Both the position numbers and the translations under genes were made by a program. A stretch of DNA of 50,182 bases from Scytonema tolypothrichoides VB-61278 (lineage in GTDB: Bacteria > Cyanobacteriota > Cyanobacteriia > Cyanobacteriales > Nostocaceae). Under the pieces are notes generated by a model, which saw only the letters and a program-made list of their open reading frames with translations, searched no databases and was not told the DNA's origin. This document shows, in pieces, positions 25,508-34,260 of this stretch (within the stretch, counting starts at the first letter, position 1; each line of letters opens with the position of its first letter). The stretch is from the NCBI RefSeq assembly GCF_000828085.3, contig NZ_JXCA02000030.1, positions 432,167 through 482,348 on the forward strand. The letters run 5' to 3'.

Positions 25508-27094
25508 CTAATTCTCTACTACCTTTTTGCGAAATATCCAGAGAGTTTGTATGACCTGAGTCAAAGACTTTCTTTGCGGTTCTTGGACAAAGAAAAGGGG
25601 AATAATTGCTCCGAGTCGGAACACAGAAGACACAAAAAAGACTGCTGGTAAACCTCCTAATGAGGGATTTTGTGCAATAAAACCACCTATAGTTGCACCT
25701 AAAGCGCCACTAGCTCCACTAACAGCAGCAGCCATTGCAAAATAAATGGATTGTTGTTTGACAGGCGCAATTGCTAGCTGAATATTGTTGTTGCATAAAT
25801 CAATTCCTGCCCAAACCCCTCCAATTAACATGTGTACCAGCGGTAACCACAGCCAAATGCTAAAGAAACTAACATCAATCCCCAGCCAACATAAAGGTAT
25901 AAGTGTAAGTAGAATCCCCACTAATATCAAGATTGGACGATTACCTATTTTGTCTGATAACTTGCCCCAGAAAATGAGCATCACCAGGTTTGCCGCCGCG
26001 TGAAAACTGGCGTAGAGTGCCACAAAACTGACATCCAGATGCAAATTATCTAGCATATAGAGGGTGAAATAAGGAGCACTCAAGTTAGCGGCAAACATTT
26101 GGAAACTGAAATACAACAGCAACATCAAGAAATTAAAGTTATTTAATAGACCTTTGATCACACTCGAATCCGGTACAGAATGAGTGTTATTTTCTATAGT
26201 TTCTGGCTGTGTATCAGTAGTTTGACTAGAATTCTCAGTATCTCCAGAAATAGCATTCTTTACAAAAGAACCGAGGACAGAAGTGTGCTGCGTCTGTGGA
26301 TTCACGTCCACCTGGAAGTACTGACACCCAATACCTATCAGCCCTGACAGAGTCCCGATCAGCACAAGCACTCCATAACCTTGTAAAGTTCCACCAGGCC
26401 ATTTTGAGACAATTAGACCGGCTATTGGTATACAAATCAAATGAGTTAGACTGCTAACACTGTTACGCAACCCAAAAAACCTTCCTCGCAGCTGTCGAGG
26501 GACTAGAACTGACATCCAACTCAACCACGATGCATTTCCTAATCCTTGCGACATATGGGTTAACAAGACAATCACAAGTGTTAGAACTATCAATTGCTGA
26601 GAATTTATATATCCGAAGCTGAGGGCGGCGATGCCAATGAGTAGAAATAACCAGAGTATCCGAGCAGTCACGTTTGTAAACAGCGCATATCGAAAGCGAC
26701 TGGTTGTGCGTTCTGATAGATAGGCACCCAAGGGCTGAATGAGATTCACCAGCAATTGAATGGAAGTCAGCATTCCAAGAATCACCGGACTGGCATTTAA
26801 TTCCACCAGGAAATTAGAGAGTAAAACACCAGTGACAATGGTCAAGTATATTGATGAGAATACACTATCTACAGTGGAAGCTCTGAGGCTGATACGAATA
26901 GCATTCTTCTTTAAAACTGTGGAGCTGGGTGTTGAGCTAGGAACAACAGTCGGTTCTGAAATTGCAATCTCGGGTATTATAGGGGCTAGAGGCGTAGCTG
27001 TTTCTAGCGAAATGGGTTCCATACTTGTCTCCACAGATAAGTCGACCGGGCACTGTAAACTTTGTTCATAATTGTTCGTTATTCTAACTTGCAT
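25508..27094 (-). CDS. Major facilitator superfamily (MFS) transporter
   Basis: A 528-residue integral membrane protein with about 12 hydrophobic segments in two halves. The halves are separated by a cytoplasmic loop rich in Ser, Thr and Gln (about residues 285-320). The N-terminal 60 residues are a Pro/Ser/Thr-rich tail. Loop motifs are PLGAYLSERTTSRFRY (the motif-A position between helices 2 and 3) and IFWGKLSDKIGNRPIL (the matching loop in the second half). It probably moves a small solute by proton-coupled exchange, but the substrate is unknown. It starts 84 bases from the divergent binding-protein gene. Confidence 0.85.
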   Translation of the reverse strand: MQVRITNNYEQSLQCPVDLSVETSMEPISLETATPLAPIIPEIAISEPTVVPSSTPSSTVLKKNAIRISLRASTVDSVFSSIYLTIVTGVLLSNFLVELNASPVILGMLTSIQLLVNLIQPLGAYLSERTTSRFRYALFTNVTARILWLFLLIGIAALSFGYINSQQLIVLTLVIVLLTHMSQGLGNASWLSWMSVLVPRQLRGRFFGLRNSVSSLTHLICIPIAGLIVSKWPGGTLQGYGVLVLIGTLSGLIGIGCQYFQVDVNPQTQHTSVLGSFVKNAISGDTENSSQTTDTQPETIENNTHSVPDSSVIKGLLNNFNFLMLLLYFSFQMFAANLSAPYFTLYMLDNLHLDVSFVALYASFHAAANLVMLIFWGKLSDKIGNRPILILVGILLTLIPLCWLGIDVSFFSIWLWLPLVHMLIGGVWAGIDLCNNNIQLAIAPVKQQSIYFAMAAAVSGASGALGATIGGFIAQNPSLGGLPAVFFVSSVFRLGAIIPLFFVQEPQRKSLTQVIQTLWIFRKKVVEN

Positions 27095-27177
27095 GTCTCA
27101 ACAAAAATTCAAATAAACTAAAAATCAATCCTGAGCCACATAGGCAATATATAAAGTGGCAGAATTGTGATTTAGCC

Positions 27178-28491
27178 GTGATCCAAATCAATGTGTTGAA
27201 ATTTTTGGGACTGTTTGTGGCGATCGCTCTTTGGGCAGCTCCTTTTGGGAGCATTGCCCTCTTGGTGATTGGTTGTCAAAACCTACCTTTTGCAAGCGTT
27301 TACTCAGCACCAACTCCAGTCACCATCAAACTTGGTGGTTGGACAGCAAGTCCAGCAGAGCAAAAACTCTTGAAAGAACTACTGCAAGACTTTGAAGCAA
27401 ACCATCCTAATATTAAGGTCAGGCATGAAGTCATCAACGATCAATACATGGATGTCATAAAAACCCGCTTGGTGGGTGAGGCGGCTCCTGATGTATTCTA
27501 TTTAGATGCTCTTGAGGCTCCTTTTTTCATGAGTCAGAATGTTCTCGAACCACTTGATGCCTATATAACTCCTGATTTTGACCTAGCTGATTTTGAGGAA
27601 ACGTTACTCAATAGCTTCAAATACGCTAAGCATATTTACGGTTTTCCCAAGGACTATTCGACACTTGCTTTATTCTACAACAAAAAAGCTTTTGCAGCCG
27701 CAGGGTTGAGCACTCCACCAACAACTTGGAATGAACTACGCGCTTACTCAAAGAAGTTGACCGTAGACAATAATCGAGATGGCAGAATTGATCAATACGG
27801 TTTTGGAGAAATTCCAGAGTTACCGCGTCAGGCTTACAAAATCAAAGCTTTTGGTGGACAACTTGTAGACGAGAATGGTTATGCAGCATTTGCCAGCAAT
27901 GCTGGACTGCGAGGATTAGAATTAGCAGTAGACCAGTATCAAAAAGACCGATCCTCAGCTCAAAAATCTGACGTTGGGACAAATTCTGGCAGTGAAATGT
28001 TTGGTCAGGGTAAAGTCGCAATGGTGATTGAGGGGAACTGGGCAATTCCCTACCTCACAGAAACTTTTCCTAATTTAGAGTTTGCTACCGCAGAATTGCC
28101 TATAATTAATGATAACAAAAATACGATGGTATTCACTGTTGCCTACGTGATGAATAAGCAAACCCAACACAAAGCCGAAGCTTGGGAACTTATTTCTTAT
28201 CTCACAGGTAAACAAGGTATGACAAAGTGGACAAAAACAGGCTTTGCTTTACCATCTCGTCAATCTGTTGCTCAGAAATTGGGTTATGATCAAGATCCTC
28301 TACGAACTGCGCTTGTAGCAGGGGTAAATTATGCTATACCTTGGCAAGTCGGTGAGTATCCAGCAGCGATTGTAAACAACTTTGATAACCAGTTTGTTAG
28401 CGCTTTGTTAGGACAGCAACCACTACAAAAGGCGATGCAACGAGCACAAGATGAGGCGAATGAACTGATTAAGGCGATAAGCGGAGCTTAA
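27178..28491 (+). CDS. ABC transporter sugar-binding lipoprotein (family 1)
   Basis: A 437-residue solute-binding protein of the maltose/multiple-sugar type. It starts with GTG. The N-terminal hydrophobic segment ends in the lipobox LVIGC, so it is a lipoprotein. Domain marks are VKIR-type early strands (VTIKLGGW), DVFYLDALEAPFF, GFPKDYSTLALFYNKKAF, TTWNELRAYSKKLT, VAMVIEGNWAIPYLTE and EAWELISYLTGKQG. It captures a carbohydrate in the periplasm for permeases encoded downstream at 32547 and 34261. The last residues, AISGA, and the stop codon come from a palindromic repeat (28474-28508). The substrate is unknown. Confidence 0.92.
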   Translation: MIQINVLKFLGLFVAIALWAAPFGSIALLVIGCQNLPFASVYSAPTPVTIKLGGWTASPAEQKLLKELLQDFEANHPNIKVRHEVINDQYMDVIKTRLVGEAAPDVFYLDALEAPFFMSQNVLEPLDAYITPDFDLADFEETLLNSFKYAKHIYGFPKDYSTLALFYNKKAFAAAGLSTPPTTWNELRAYSKKLTVDNNRDGRIDQYGFGEIPELPRQAYKIKAFGGQLVDENGYAAFASNAGLRGLELAVDQYQKDRSSAQKSDVGTNSGSEMFGQGKVAMVIEGNWAIPYLTETFPNLEFATAELPIINDNKNTMVFTVAYVMNKQTQHKAEAWELISYLTGKQGMTKWTKTGFALPSRQSVAQKLGYDQDPLRTALVAGVNYAIPWQVGEYPAAIVNNFDNQFVSALLGQQPLQKAMQRAQDEANELIKAISGA

Positions 28492-28508
28492 GCCTTCGGC
28501 TATCGCGA
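28474..28508. repeat. HIP1-like palindromic repeat at the 3' end of the binding-protein gene
   Basis: Begins GCGATAAGCGGAGCTTAAGC and ends TTCGGCTATCGCGA. Its ends pair and its middle pairs too. It supplies the final codons and TAA stop of the binding-protein gene. It resembles the repeat at 180-215. Confidence 0.65.
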
Positions 28509-28518
28509 TGGAGTAAAT

Positions 28519-29253
28519 ATGAGTGAGTGGTATAAACAAGACCTCGCGTTTATTCATGATGTCGGTTTCAGTAATTGGGCGCTCAAATCTGCTTTTGGCA
28601 TTTTGGAAATCCTAAACCGTAGCCAAATACGGGAAGGTCTAATAGTAGAATTGGGGTGCGGAAGCGGATTATCGGCTCAAGAATTTACAAAGGCTGATTA
28701 CAAAGTTCTGGGAATCGATATCTCGCAGTCAATGATTGAAATTGCACGAACAAGAGTACCAGATGCCGAGTTTCGGGTCGAATCGCTGTTCAAAGTTGAG
28801 ATTCCGCCATGCAATGCTGTCATTTCTCTGAGTGAATGTCTCAACTACCTGTTTGATCCAGACAATAATAGCCAAACGCTTGTTCAACTCTTCTACCGCA
28901 TCTATAACGCGTTAACTCCTGGAGGTGTCTTTATCTTCGATATTGCAGAACCGGGACAACTGACACCAGGAAGCCCAAGTAAGGGATTTACCGAGGGAGA
29001 GGACTGGGTAGTACTCGTTGAAAAAGAAGAGGATCGAGACAGTGAAATACTAAAGCGTCGAATCATCACCTTTCGGAAAGTGGGTGAACACTACAGACGA
29101 GATGACGAAGTCCACCGTCAGCGGTTATACAAAGCGGCAGATGTGACAGCAAAGCTTCGTCAAGTAGGCTTTGAGATTGAAACAACCCAGAGTTATGGTC
29201 AATTCCATCTACCCAAGGCTCATATAGCATTCATTGCATACAAACCAGCTTAA
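28519..29253 (+). CDS. Class I SAM-dependent methyltransferase
   Basis: A 244-residue methyltransferase with a Rossmann-like fold. The SAM-binding motif I is VELGCGSGLS (43-52), motif II ends in LGIDIS, with the acidic residue binding the ribose, and the later motifs are EFRVESLFKVEIPPCNAV and LTPGGVFIFDIAE. The substrate is unknown: the C-terminal part shows no feature of known protein, RNA or lipid methylases. The gene begins 27 bases after the sugar-binding protein gene on the same strand, so it may be co-transcribed, but a functional link with the importer is not evident. No motif is missing. Confidence 0.9.
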   Translation: MSEWYKQDLAFIHDVGFSNWALKSAFGILEILNRSQIREGLIVELGCGSGLSAQEFTKADYKVLGIDISQSMIEIARTRVPDAEFRVESLFKVEIPPCNAVISLSECLNYLFDPDNNSQTLVQLFYRIYNALTPGGVFIFDIAEPGQLTPGSPSKGFTEGEDWVVLVEKEEDRDSEILKRRIITFRKVGEHYRRDDEVHRQRLYKAADVTAKLRQVGFEIETTQSYGQFHLPKAHIAFIAYKPA

Positions 29254-29270
29254 GGGACTAGTTGGTCTAT

Positions 29271-29298
29271 GTAGAGACGTTACATGCAACATCTCTAC
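29271..29298. repeat. Palindromic repeat between convergent genes
   Basis: GTAGAGACGTT pairs with AACATCTCTAC around a short loop, with one mismatch. It overlaps the stop codon of the minus-strand ScyD/ScyE-like gene. This hairpin type is frequent in Nostocales and may help end transcription from both sides. Confidence 0.65.
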
Positions 29299-30596
29299 AA
29301 CCTGCGTGCTACACGTTTGCGCTTGCGCTTGTGCAAAGTACTGAGTCCTAAAACACCAAACGCGACTGCGCCCACAACAACACTTGGTTCGGGAACTTTT
29401 GTTTTTGGATCAACCCGCAGGACTTGCCCAACTCCAGGGCGATCGCCTTTATTTGCCACATACACCGCACCATCAAGACCAACTGTCAAAGCAGTTGCAG
29501 ATTCTAGTCCATTGCCACTAAGCAGAGTTGTACGAGTTCCATCAGGGGCAATTTGAATAAGAGAAGCATCTGCAACACCCAACCACTGGGGAGCATTGGA
29601 ATATTGTACAGTGTACAAATTGCCTTGGGCATCAAATTCTAAGTCAGAAAGTTGGGTAAAGCCGTCAGCGTAGACTGTAACTTCACCATTAGATCCAACT
29701 CGAAAGATACGGGCTTCACCTACAGGAAAAGGAAAACCCGTGTATTCGCTGACGTACAAAGCACCATCAGGACCAAATGCGGCACCTGTGGGTACTGATT
29801 GAATTTCAACTTCCTGTGGAGTTTGACCAGGTGGCGGCGCGTCAGGAGGTAACACCTGTCCAGGTCCAGGAGTTGGGAAGACGGGATTAGTTATCTTTTG
29901 CTTGGGAAGCACAGTAAACGAAGTCAAATTACTGCCATCGAGTCCCACAGTCAATACATTGTTTGCAGCAGCATCAACAACATAAGCAGTATTACCCTTA
30001 ATTGTCAAAGCATAGGGGTTACTAGCTATTTCACCGCTAGTGTCAAGTACAGCCTCCCCATCCGCATTATTAGCCAATTCATATCTTGCAAAATCGCCAA
30101 GACTTGTCAAAGAACCTGTGTTGAAGTCTACTTTGTAGAGTTGTCCCCAGCTTGGGGAATTTTCTGGAAAATCGCGGATTGTGGGATTACCACCATATCC
30201 AATGAGAAGATAAGGATTTCCTGCTGCATCAAATTGTATATCTTGAGGACCTTCACCCGTTGCACCAACGGGTCTTAAGGCTACAGACGGCAATCCTGTT
30301 AGTATACGCTCTTGCTTACCGTCCTTAACTCTTGTCACGGCACCACTTGTACCAATACATGAATCAAGACCTTCCAAACTTGGTCCAGGAATGCATCGCC
30401 CATCTCCTCCTACACCTGACTCTGTGATGTAAAGACTTCCATCAGGACCAAAGTTGAGACCCCTGACATTATCAAGACCCTCAGCAACGACACTAAACGA
30501 TGCAGCTGTTGCTGATTTGGTTCCAAAAACAGCAGCAAAACAAAACGTCAAAGCTGCAATGCTTATAGCTGATTTAGAAAGTAAAGATAAACGCAT
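29295..30596 (-). CDS. ScyD/ScyE-family PEP-CTERM exported protein (copy 1)
   Basis: A 433-residue protein starting MRLSLLSKSAIS. It has a signal peptide, then a beta-propeller-like body with repeated loops such as GLNFGPDGSLYITESG, TAFGPDGALYVSEYTG, LEFDAQGNLYTVQ and LTVGLDGAVYVANKG. The C-terminus is a PEP-CTERM sorting signal: VPEPSVVVGAVAFGVLGLS followed by KRKRKR. It is a homologue of the ScyD/ScyE proteins of scytonemin clusters, but no scyA, scyB or scyC lies nearby. It should be exported and processed by an exosortase. The actual start at 30596 is chosen because it precedes the signal peptide directly. The neighbouring gene at 30864 is a paralogue. Confidence 0.88.
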   Translation of the reverse strand: MRLSLLSKSAISIAALTFCFAAVFGTKSATAASFSVVAEGLDNVRGLNFGPDGSLYITESGVGGDGRCIPGPSLEGLDSCIGTSGAVTRVKDGKQERILTGLPSVALRPVGATGEGPQDIQFDAAGNPYLLIGYGGNPTIRDFPENSPSWGQLYKVDFNTGSLTSLGDFARYELANNADGEAVLDTSGEIASNPYALTIKGNTAYVVDAAANNVLTVGLDGSNLTSFTVLPKQKITNPVFPTPGPGQVLPPDAPPPGQTPQEVEIQSVPTGAAFGPDGALYVSEYTGFPFPVGEARIFRVGSNGEVTVYADGFTQLSDLEFDAQGNLYTVQYSNAPQWLGVADASLIQIAPDGTRTTLLSGNGLESATALTVGLDGAVYVANKGDRPGVGQVLRVDPKTKVPEPSVVVGAVAFGVLGLSTLHKRKRKRVARRL

Positions 30597-30741
30597 ACGG
30601 CAATCAGGCGTCAGAAATATATAGTGCTTTTTAACTGACTGAAAAAAACATCTATCGTAAGGGATGGCAATACGTACCAACCTCATACAAAGGCTTATTG
30701 TTTGAATCTGAAAATGGTATTTAAAAACTTTGTATTTTTAG

Positions 30742-30803
30742 TAACAGCCTATAAAATACTGAAACCTGATTGCAATGAATAATCTTTTGATAGGCTTGAC
30801 ATT
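30742..30803 (-). promoter_or_regulatory. Conserved upstream block of ScyD/ScyE-like copy 1
   Basis: On the minus strand it starts AAATGTCAAGCC and includes ATTCATTGCAAT and TATTTTATAG. It matches the block at 32151-32210 upstream of copy 2 at most positions, so the promoter region was duplicated with the gene. The TATTTTATAG part may be the -10 region. Confidence 0.5.
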
Positions 30804-30863
30804 TCTTTCAGTTTTGTTTGAGTCAAGCCTGATTGAACTGCCACAAGATTGATACACAAGCAG

Positions 30864-32090
30864 TTATCCGCAGTTTACCAACTTCTGTCTGCGTTTGCGC
30901 GCCAGATACGAACCTATTCCTAAAGCACCAAACGCGAGTACACCCAATGCAGAACTTGATTCGGGAACTTTTGCTTTTGGATCAATCCGCAGAACTTGTC
31001 CAACTCCAGGGCGATCGCCAAAACTCGAAACATAAACTGCACCATCAGGACCTATAGTCAAAGCGGTAGCCGACTCTAGTCCATTACCACTAAGGAGAGT
31101 TCTACGAGTCCCATCAGGAGCTATTTGGATCAGTGAACCGTCCAAATTTCCCTTATAAAATGCCTGATTGGCAAATTGTAAGGCATACAAATTGCCTTCA
31201 GTATCGAAAGTCAAATCAGTCAGTTGCGTAAACCCATCAGCGTAGACTGTTGCTTTACCATCTTCTCCCACACGATAGATATTTGCTTTACCTTCTGGGA
31301 TAGGAACACCTGTGAATTGGCTAACATATAAAGCCTTATCCGGACCAATTGCGACACCTGTGGGTACTGCTTGATATTTAATCTCTTGCGTGGAAGTAGT
31401 TATGGTTTGATCAGGAAACTCAACAAGCGTCTTTAAATTACTGCCATCAAGGTTTACGCTTAAAACCTCATTCCTATTTGCATTTGCAATATAAGCAGTA
31501 TCACCCTTAATTGTAAAAGAGTAGGGATTGCTACCTACATAGCCATTAGGTAAAAGCACAGTGGGATCCTTAGCGAATTCATAGCCGGAAATATCGGCAA
31601 TACTTGTCAACGCACCCGTGTTCAAGTCAACCTTATATAGTTCTCCAAAATTCGGAGAATTTAAGGGTGTATTGTTGGAATTGCCACCACCAGAAAGACC
31701 AATTAGAAGGTAAGCATTTCCAGCTGCATCAAATTGGATGTCATTAGCGCCAATTCCCTGACCGCTAGTGGATAATAATGCCCAAGACGGCAAATTTGTG
31801 AGAACACGCTCTTGCTTAGCGTCCTTAATTCTTGTTACAGCACCACTTGGACCAATACAAGCTTGCTGGCCTGGGAAAGTAAATGATGCACTACATAGCT
31901 GGTCTCCCCCCACACCTGCTTCTGTGACGTAGAGACTACCGTCAGGAGAAAAACTAAGACCTCTAACGTTATCAAGACCATCGGCAACGACACTAACCGT
32001 CGTAGCAGCAGCTAGTTTTGTTTCAAGAACAACAGCAAAACAAAAAGTAAGAGCTGCAAAGCTAAAAGCTGATTTATTCAAAAAAGACAT
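30864..32090 (-). CDS. ScyD/ScyE-family PEP-CTERM-like exported protein (copy 2)
   Basis: A 408-residue paralogue of the gene at 29295. It shares the same signal peptide type, GLSFSPDGSLYVTEAG, VAIGPDKALYVSQFTG, LTFDTEGNLYALQF, TRRTLLSGNGLESATALTIG and PGVGQVLRIDPKAKVPE. The sorting signal is altered to VPESSSALGVLAFGALGIG with a basic tail, so the second Pro-Glu-Pro residue is Ser. It lies tail-to-head with copy 1, separated by 268 bases, and keeps a matching upstream block. Cell-surface or secreted location is likely. Function is unknown outside scytonemin clusters. Confidence 0.87.
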   Translation of the reverse strand: MSFLNKSAFSFAALTFCFAVVLETKLAAATTVSVVADGLDNVRGLSFSPDGSLYVTEAGVGGDQLCSASFTFPGQQACIGPSGAVTRIKDAKQERVLTNLPSWALLSTSGQGIGANDIQFDAAGNAYLLIGLSGGGNSNNTPLNSPNFGELYKVDLNTGALTSIADISGYEFAKDPTVLLPNGYVGSNPYSFTIKGDTAYIANANRNEVLSVNLDGSNLKTLVEFPDQTITTSTQEIKYQAVPTGVAIGPDKALYVSQFTGVPIPEGKANIYRVGEDGKATVYADGFTQLTDLTFDTEGNLYALQFANQAFYKGNLDGSLIQIAPDGTRRTLLSGNGLESATALTIGPDGAVYVSSFGDRPGVGQVLRIDPKAKVPESSSALGVLAFGALGIGSYLARKRRQKLVNCG

Positions 32091-32546
32091 AAATAATTAG
32101 AAATCAAGAATACGTTGGTTCTTGATTCGATAAATTGTGCATTTGTGCAAAAGACTATAAAATATCACTAACCAATTACAATGATAAATATTTTGATTAG
32201 GTTGACATTTATTTTGTTATTAGTTTTCTTGAGATTGATTTCAAAAAATGAAATATTAAGCATTTTTATGTTTATTAATTTAGCTGTTTTTTGTCAAACT
32301 ATGAAAATTAGTCAACAATAAAAAGTCGATATAAAACCTAATTATCTATTTTTGACATATAAAATATAAAACAAACGTAACAATAAAAAATAATTGTTAA
32401 AAATGAGACAATTTTGCATATGGTGAAAGTTCAAACTGCTCATGAAACTTCTCAGAATCGCATTCCTTTGTTGGAGTTACGATAAATAATCATGCATTAC
32501 CTATCGCTACAGTAGGGATGGTGGCGGATGAGTTGGAGGTACATTT
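32091..32546. promoter_or_regulatory. AT-rich divergent region, with block conserved upstream of copy 2
   Basis: 456 bases between ScyD/ScyE-like copy 2 (left) and the permease gene (right). At 32151-32210, on the minus strand, AAATGTCAACCT, ATCATTGTAAT and TATTTTATAG match the block upstream of copy 1. The right half holds the permease ribosome-binding site GGAGG (32535-32539). No gene is seen. Confidence 0.5.
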
Positions 32547-33455
32547 GTGTTTGAACTAAGAAAGCGACAAAGAAACACCAAGTTGAATATAACAGAAGAC
32601 TTGGCTGGATATCTGTTTATGATCCCAACCATTCTCGTGTTAGGCACATTTGTCGTGCTACCCATTCTCTGGGCTGTTTTTCTTTCCCTGCACAAAGTTC
32701 AACTTCTTGGCAATATTGAGTATCAATTTGTAGGCTTTCGCAACTTCACGCGACTCATTGAAGATGAACGTGTTTGGATTGCTTTAAGAAATACAGCCCA
32801 ATACGTTGCAATTGTTGTCCCAAGCCAAACTGTCTTGGCTTTAATTCTAGCTGTAACGCTCAACTCTGGTATTCGCGCGAAAAATTGGTGGCGTATCCTC
32901 TACTTTTTACCGACAGTCACCTCATCAGCCGTGTTGACGCTGATTTTTATGTGGATTTACAACACGAATGGGTTACTCAACGATTTTCTCGCTTTTGTAG
33001 GGCTACCTACATACAACTGGTTAGGAGATCCCGCAGTTGCGCTCAAAGGTATTATGCTCATGAATATTTGGTCAACAGCACCGTTTTACATGGTGATTTA
33101 TCTCGCAGCGTTGCAGGACATTCCTCGTTCACTTTATGAGGCTGCATCGCTAGATGGAGCAAATGGCTGGCAGCAGTTTATTTATATCACGATTCCTATA
33201 CTCAGACCAGTGAGCTTTTTTGTAGTCACAATAGGAGTGATTGGCACGTTTCAGTTGTTTGACCAATCCTACATTTTTTCTAACGGCACTGGCGGACCTA
33301 ATAATGCTACTTTGACTGTAGTTCTATTGATATATCAGGCTGTCTTTCGTAACTTGCAGATGGGGTATGCAGCGGCGATCGCCTTTTTACTCGCAGCAGT
33401 CATTATTGTTGTCACTTTGATTCAACGGCGGTTTTTTGGGGGCGAAAAAGTTTAA
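32547..33455 (+). CDS. Sugar ABC transporter permease (MalF/UgpA-like)
   Basis: A 302-residue inner-membrane permease with six hydrophobic segments. The cytoplasmic EAA loop, EAASLDGANGWQQFIYITIP, which docks to the ATPase, is intact. It starts with GTG after a good ribosome-binding site, GGAGG, at 7 bases spacing. Together with the permease at 34261 and the binding lipoprotein at 27178 it forms a carbohydrate importer. No ATPase gene occurs in the window, so the system must use a shared MsmX/UgpC-type subunit encoded elsewhere. The paired permease genes are separated by a Uma2 gene. Confidence 0.92.
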   Translation: MFELRKRQRNTKLNITEDLAGYLFMIPTILVLGTFVVLPILWAVFLSLHKVQLLGNIEYQFVGFRNFTRLIEDERVWIALRNTAQYVAIVVPSQTVLALILAVTLNSGIRAKNWWRILYFLPTVTSSAVLTLIFMWIYNTNGLLNDFLAFVGLPTYNWLGDPAVALKGIMLMNIWSTAPFYMVIYLAALQDIPRSLYEAASLDGANGWQQFIYITIPILRPVSFFVVTIGVIGTFQLFDQSYIFSNGTGGPNNATLTVVLLIYQAVFRNLQMGYAAAIAFLLAAVIIVVTLIQRRFFGGEKV

Positions 33456-33518
33456 GATAAACTTCCTGACCGAAAACCATTCATTTCAAATAATTTCCAC
33501 TTCATCATGGAGGCAAAA

Positions 33519-34169
33519 ATGCTATTAAAACTGAAGCAATTAGAAGTCCCACCAGGGCAGCGAGTGCTACTAAAAAATGTTAGCTGGCAAGAATTTGAAA
33601 CGATTTTAGAAGAATTAGGTGAGCATCGTGCGGCTAGGGTTGCTTATGAAAATGGAATGCTAGAAATTATGACACCACTACCTGAACATGAGCGTAATAA
33701 AGAAAATATTAGCGATTTAGTGAAAGCACTTCTTGAGGAACTAGACATTGAATTTCTGCCTTTAGGTTCGACGACTTTCAAAAATGAATTAATGGACAAA
33801 GGCATTGAACCTGACAACTGTTTTTATATCCAAAATGAACCAGTCGTTCGAGGCAAAGACAGATTAGACTTAACAGTAGATCCTCCTCCAGATTTAGCGT
33901 TAGAAATTGATGTGAGTTCCCGCACTCATTCTAGTATCTATGAAGCGTTAGCAGTACCCGAGTTATGGCGCTTTGAAAAAGGAACATTACAAATCAATGT
34001 TCTGCAAAATGGTAAATATATTGAGTCTACGTCTAGCCCAATATTCCCTAATTTCCCTCTCCAGCAAGTCATTCCTGAGTGTCTTCAACAGTGCAAAACT
34101 GTGGGTAGAAACAAGACTATGAGAGGTTTTCGATCTTGGGTGCAAGAACTCATTAGCAAAAAGATTTAG
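33519..34169 (+). CDS. Uma2 family (DUF820) restriction-endonuclease-fold protein
   Basis: A 216-residue Uma2-type protein. The PD-(D/E)XK-like core is seen as ARVAYENGMLEIMTPLPEHE, then IEPDNCFYIQNE and DPPPDLALEIDVSSRTHSS, where the spaced acidic residues Asp and Glu would bind metal. Family members are very numerous in cyanobacteria; their biological role is not established. I prefer the ATG at 33519, since GGAGG lies five bases before it, over the ATG at 33507. The gene is wedged between the two permease genes and reads the same way. Codon use is like that of its neighbours. It was probably inserted into the operon. Confidence 0.85.
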   Translation: MLLKLKQLEVPPGQRVLLKNVSWQEFETILEELGEHRAARVAYENGMLEIMTPLPEHERNKENISDLVKALLEELDIEFLPLGSTTFKNELMDKGIEPDNCFYIQNEPVVRGKDRLDLTVDPPPDLALEIDVSSRTHSSIYEALAVPELWRFEKGTLQINVLQNGKYIESTSSPIFPNFPLQQVIPECLQQCKTVGRNKTMRGFRSWVQELISKKI

Positions 34170-34260
34170 ATTGTGTGAATGTCGTTGAAAATACTGGTTG
34201 TTTCTTTAGTTACAGAAGCTGATTGAATTCTCAAGTTGAAGAGACTATTGAAGCTGGGTG

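Noticed and set aside
29295-32090. A scytonemin biosynthesis cluster
   Set aside because: Two ScyD/ScyE-like genes are present, but no scyA, scyB, scyC or tyrosinase/aromatic-pathway genes are nearby.
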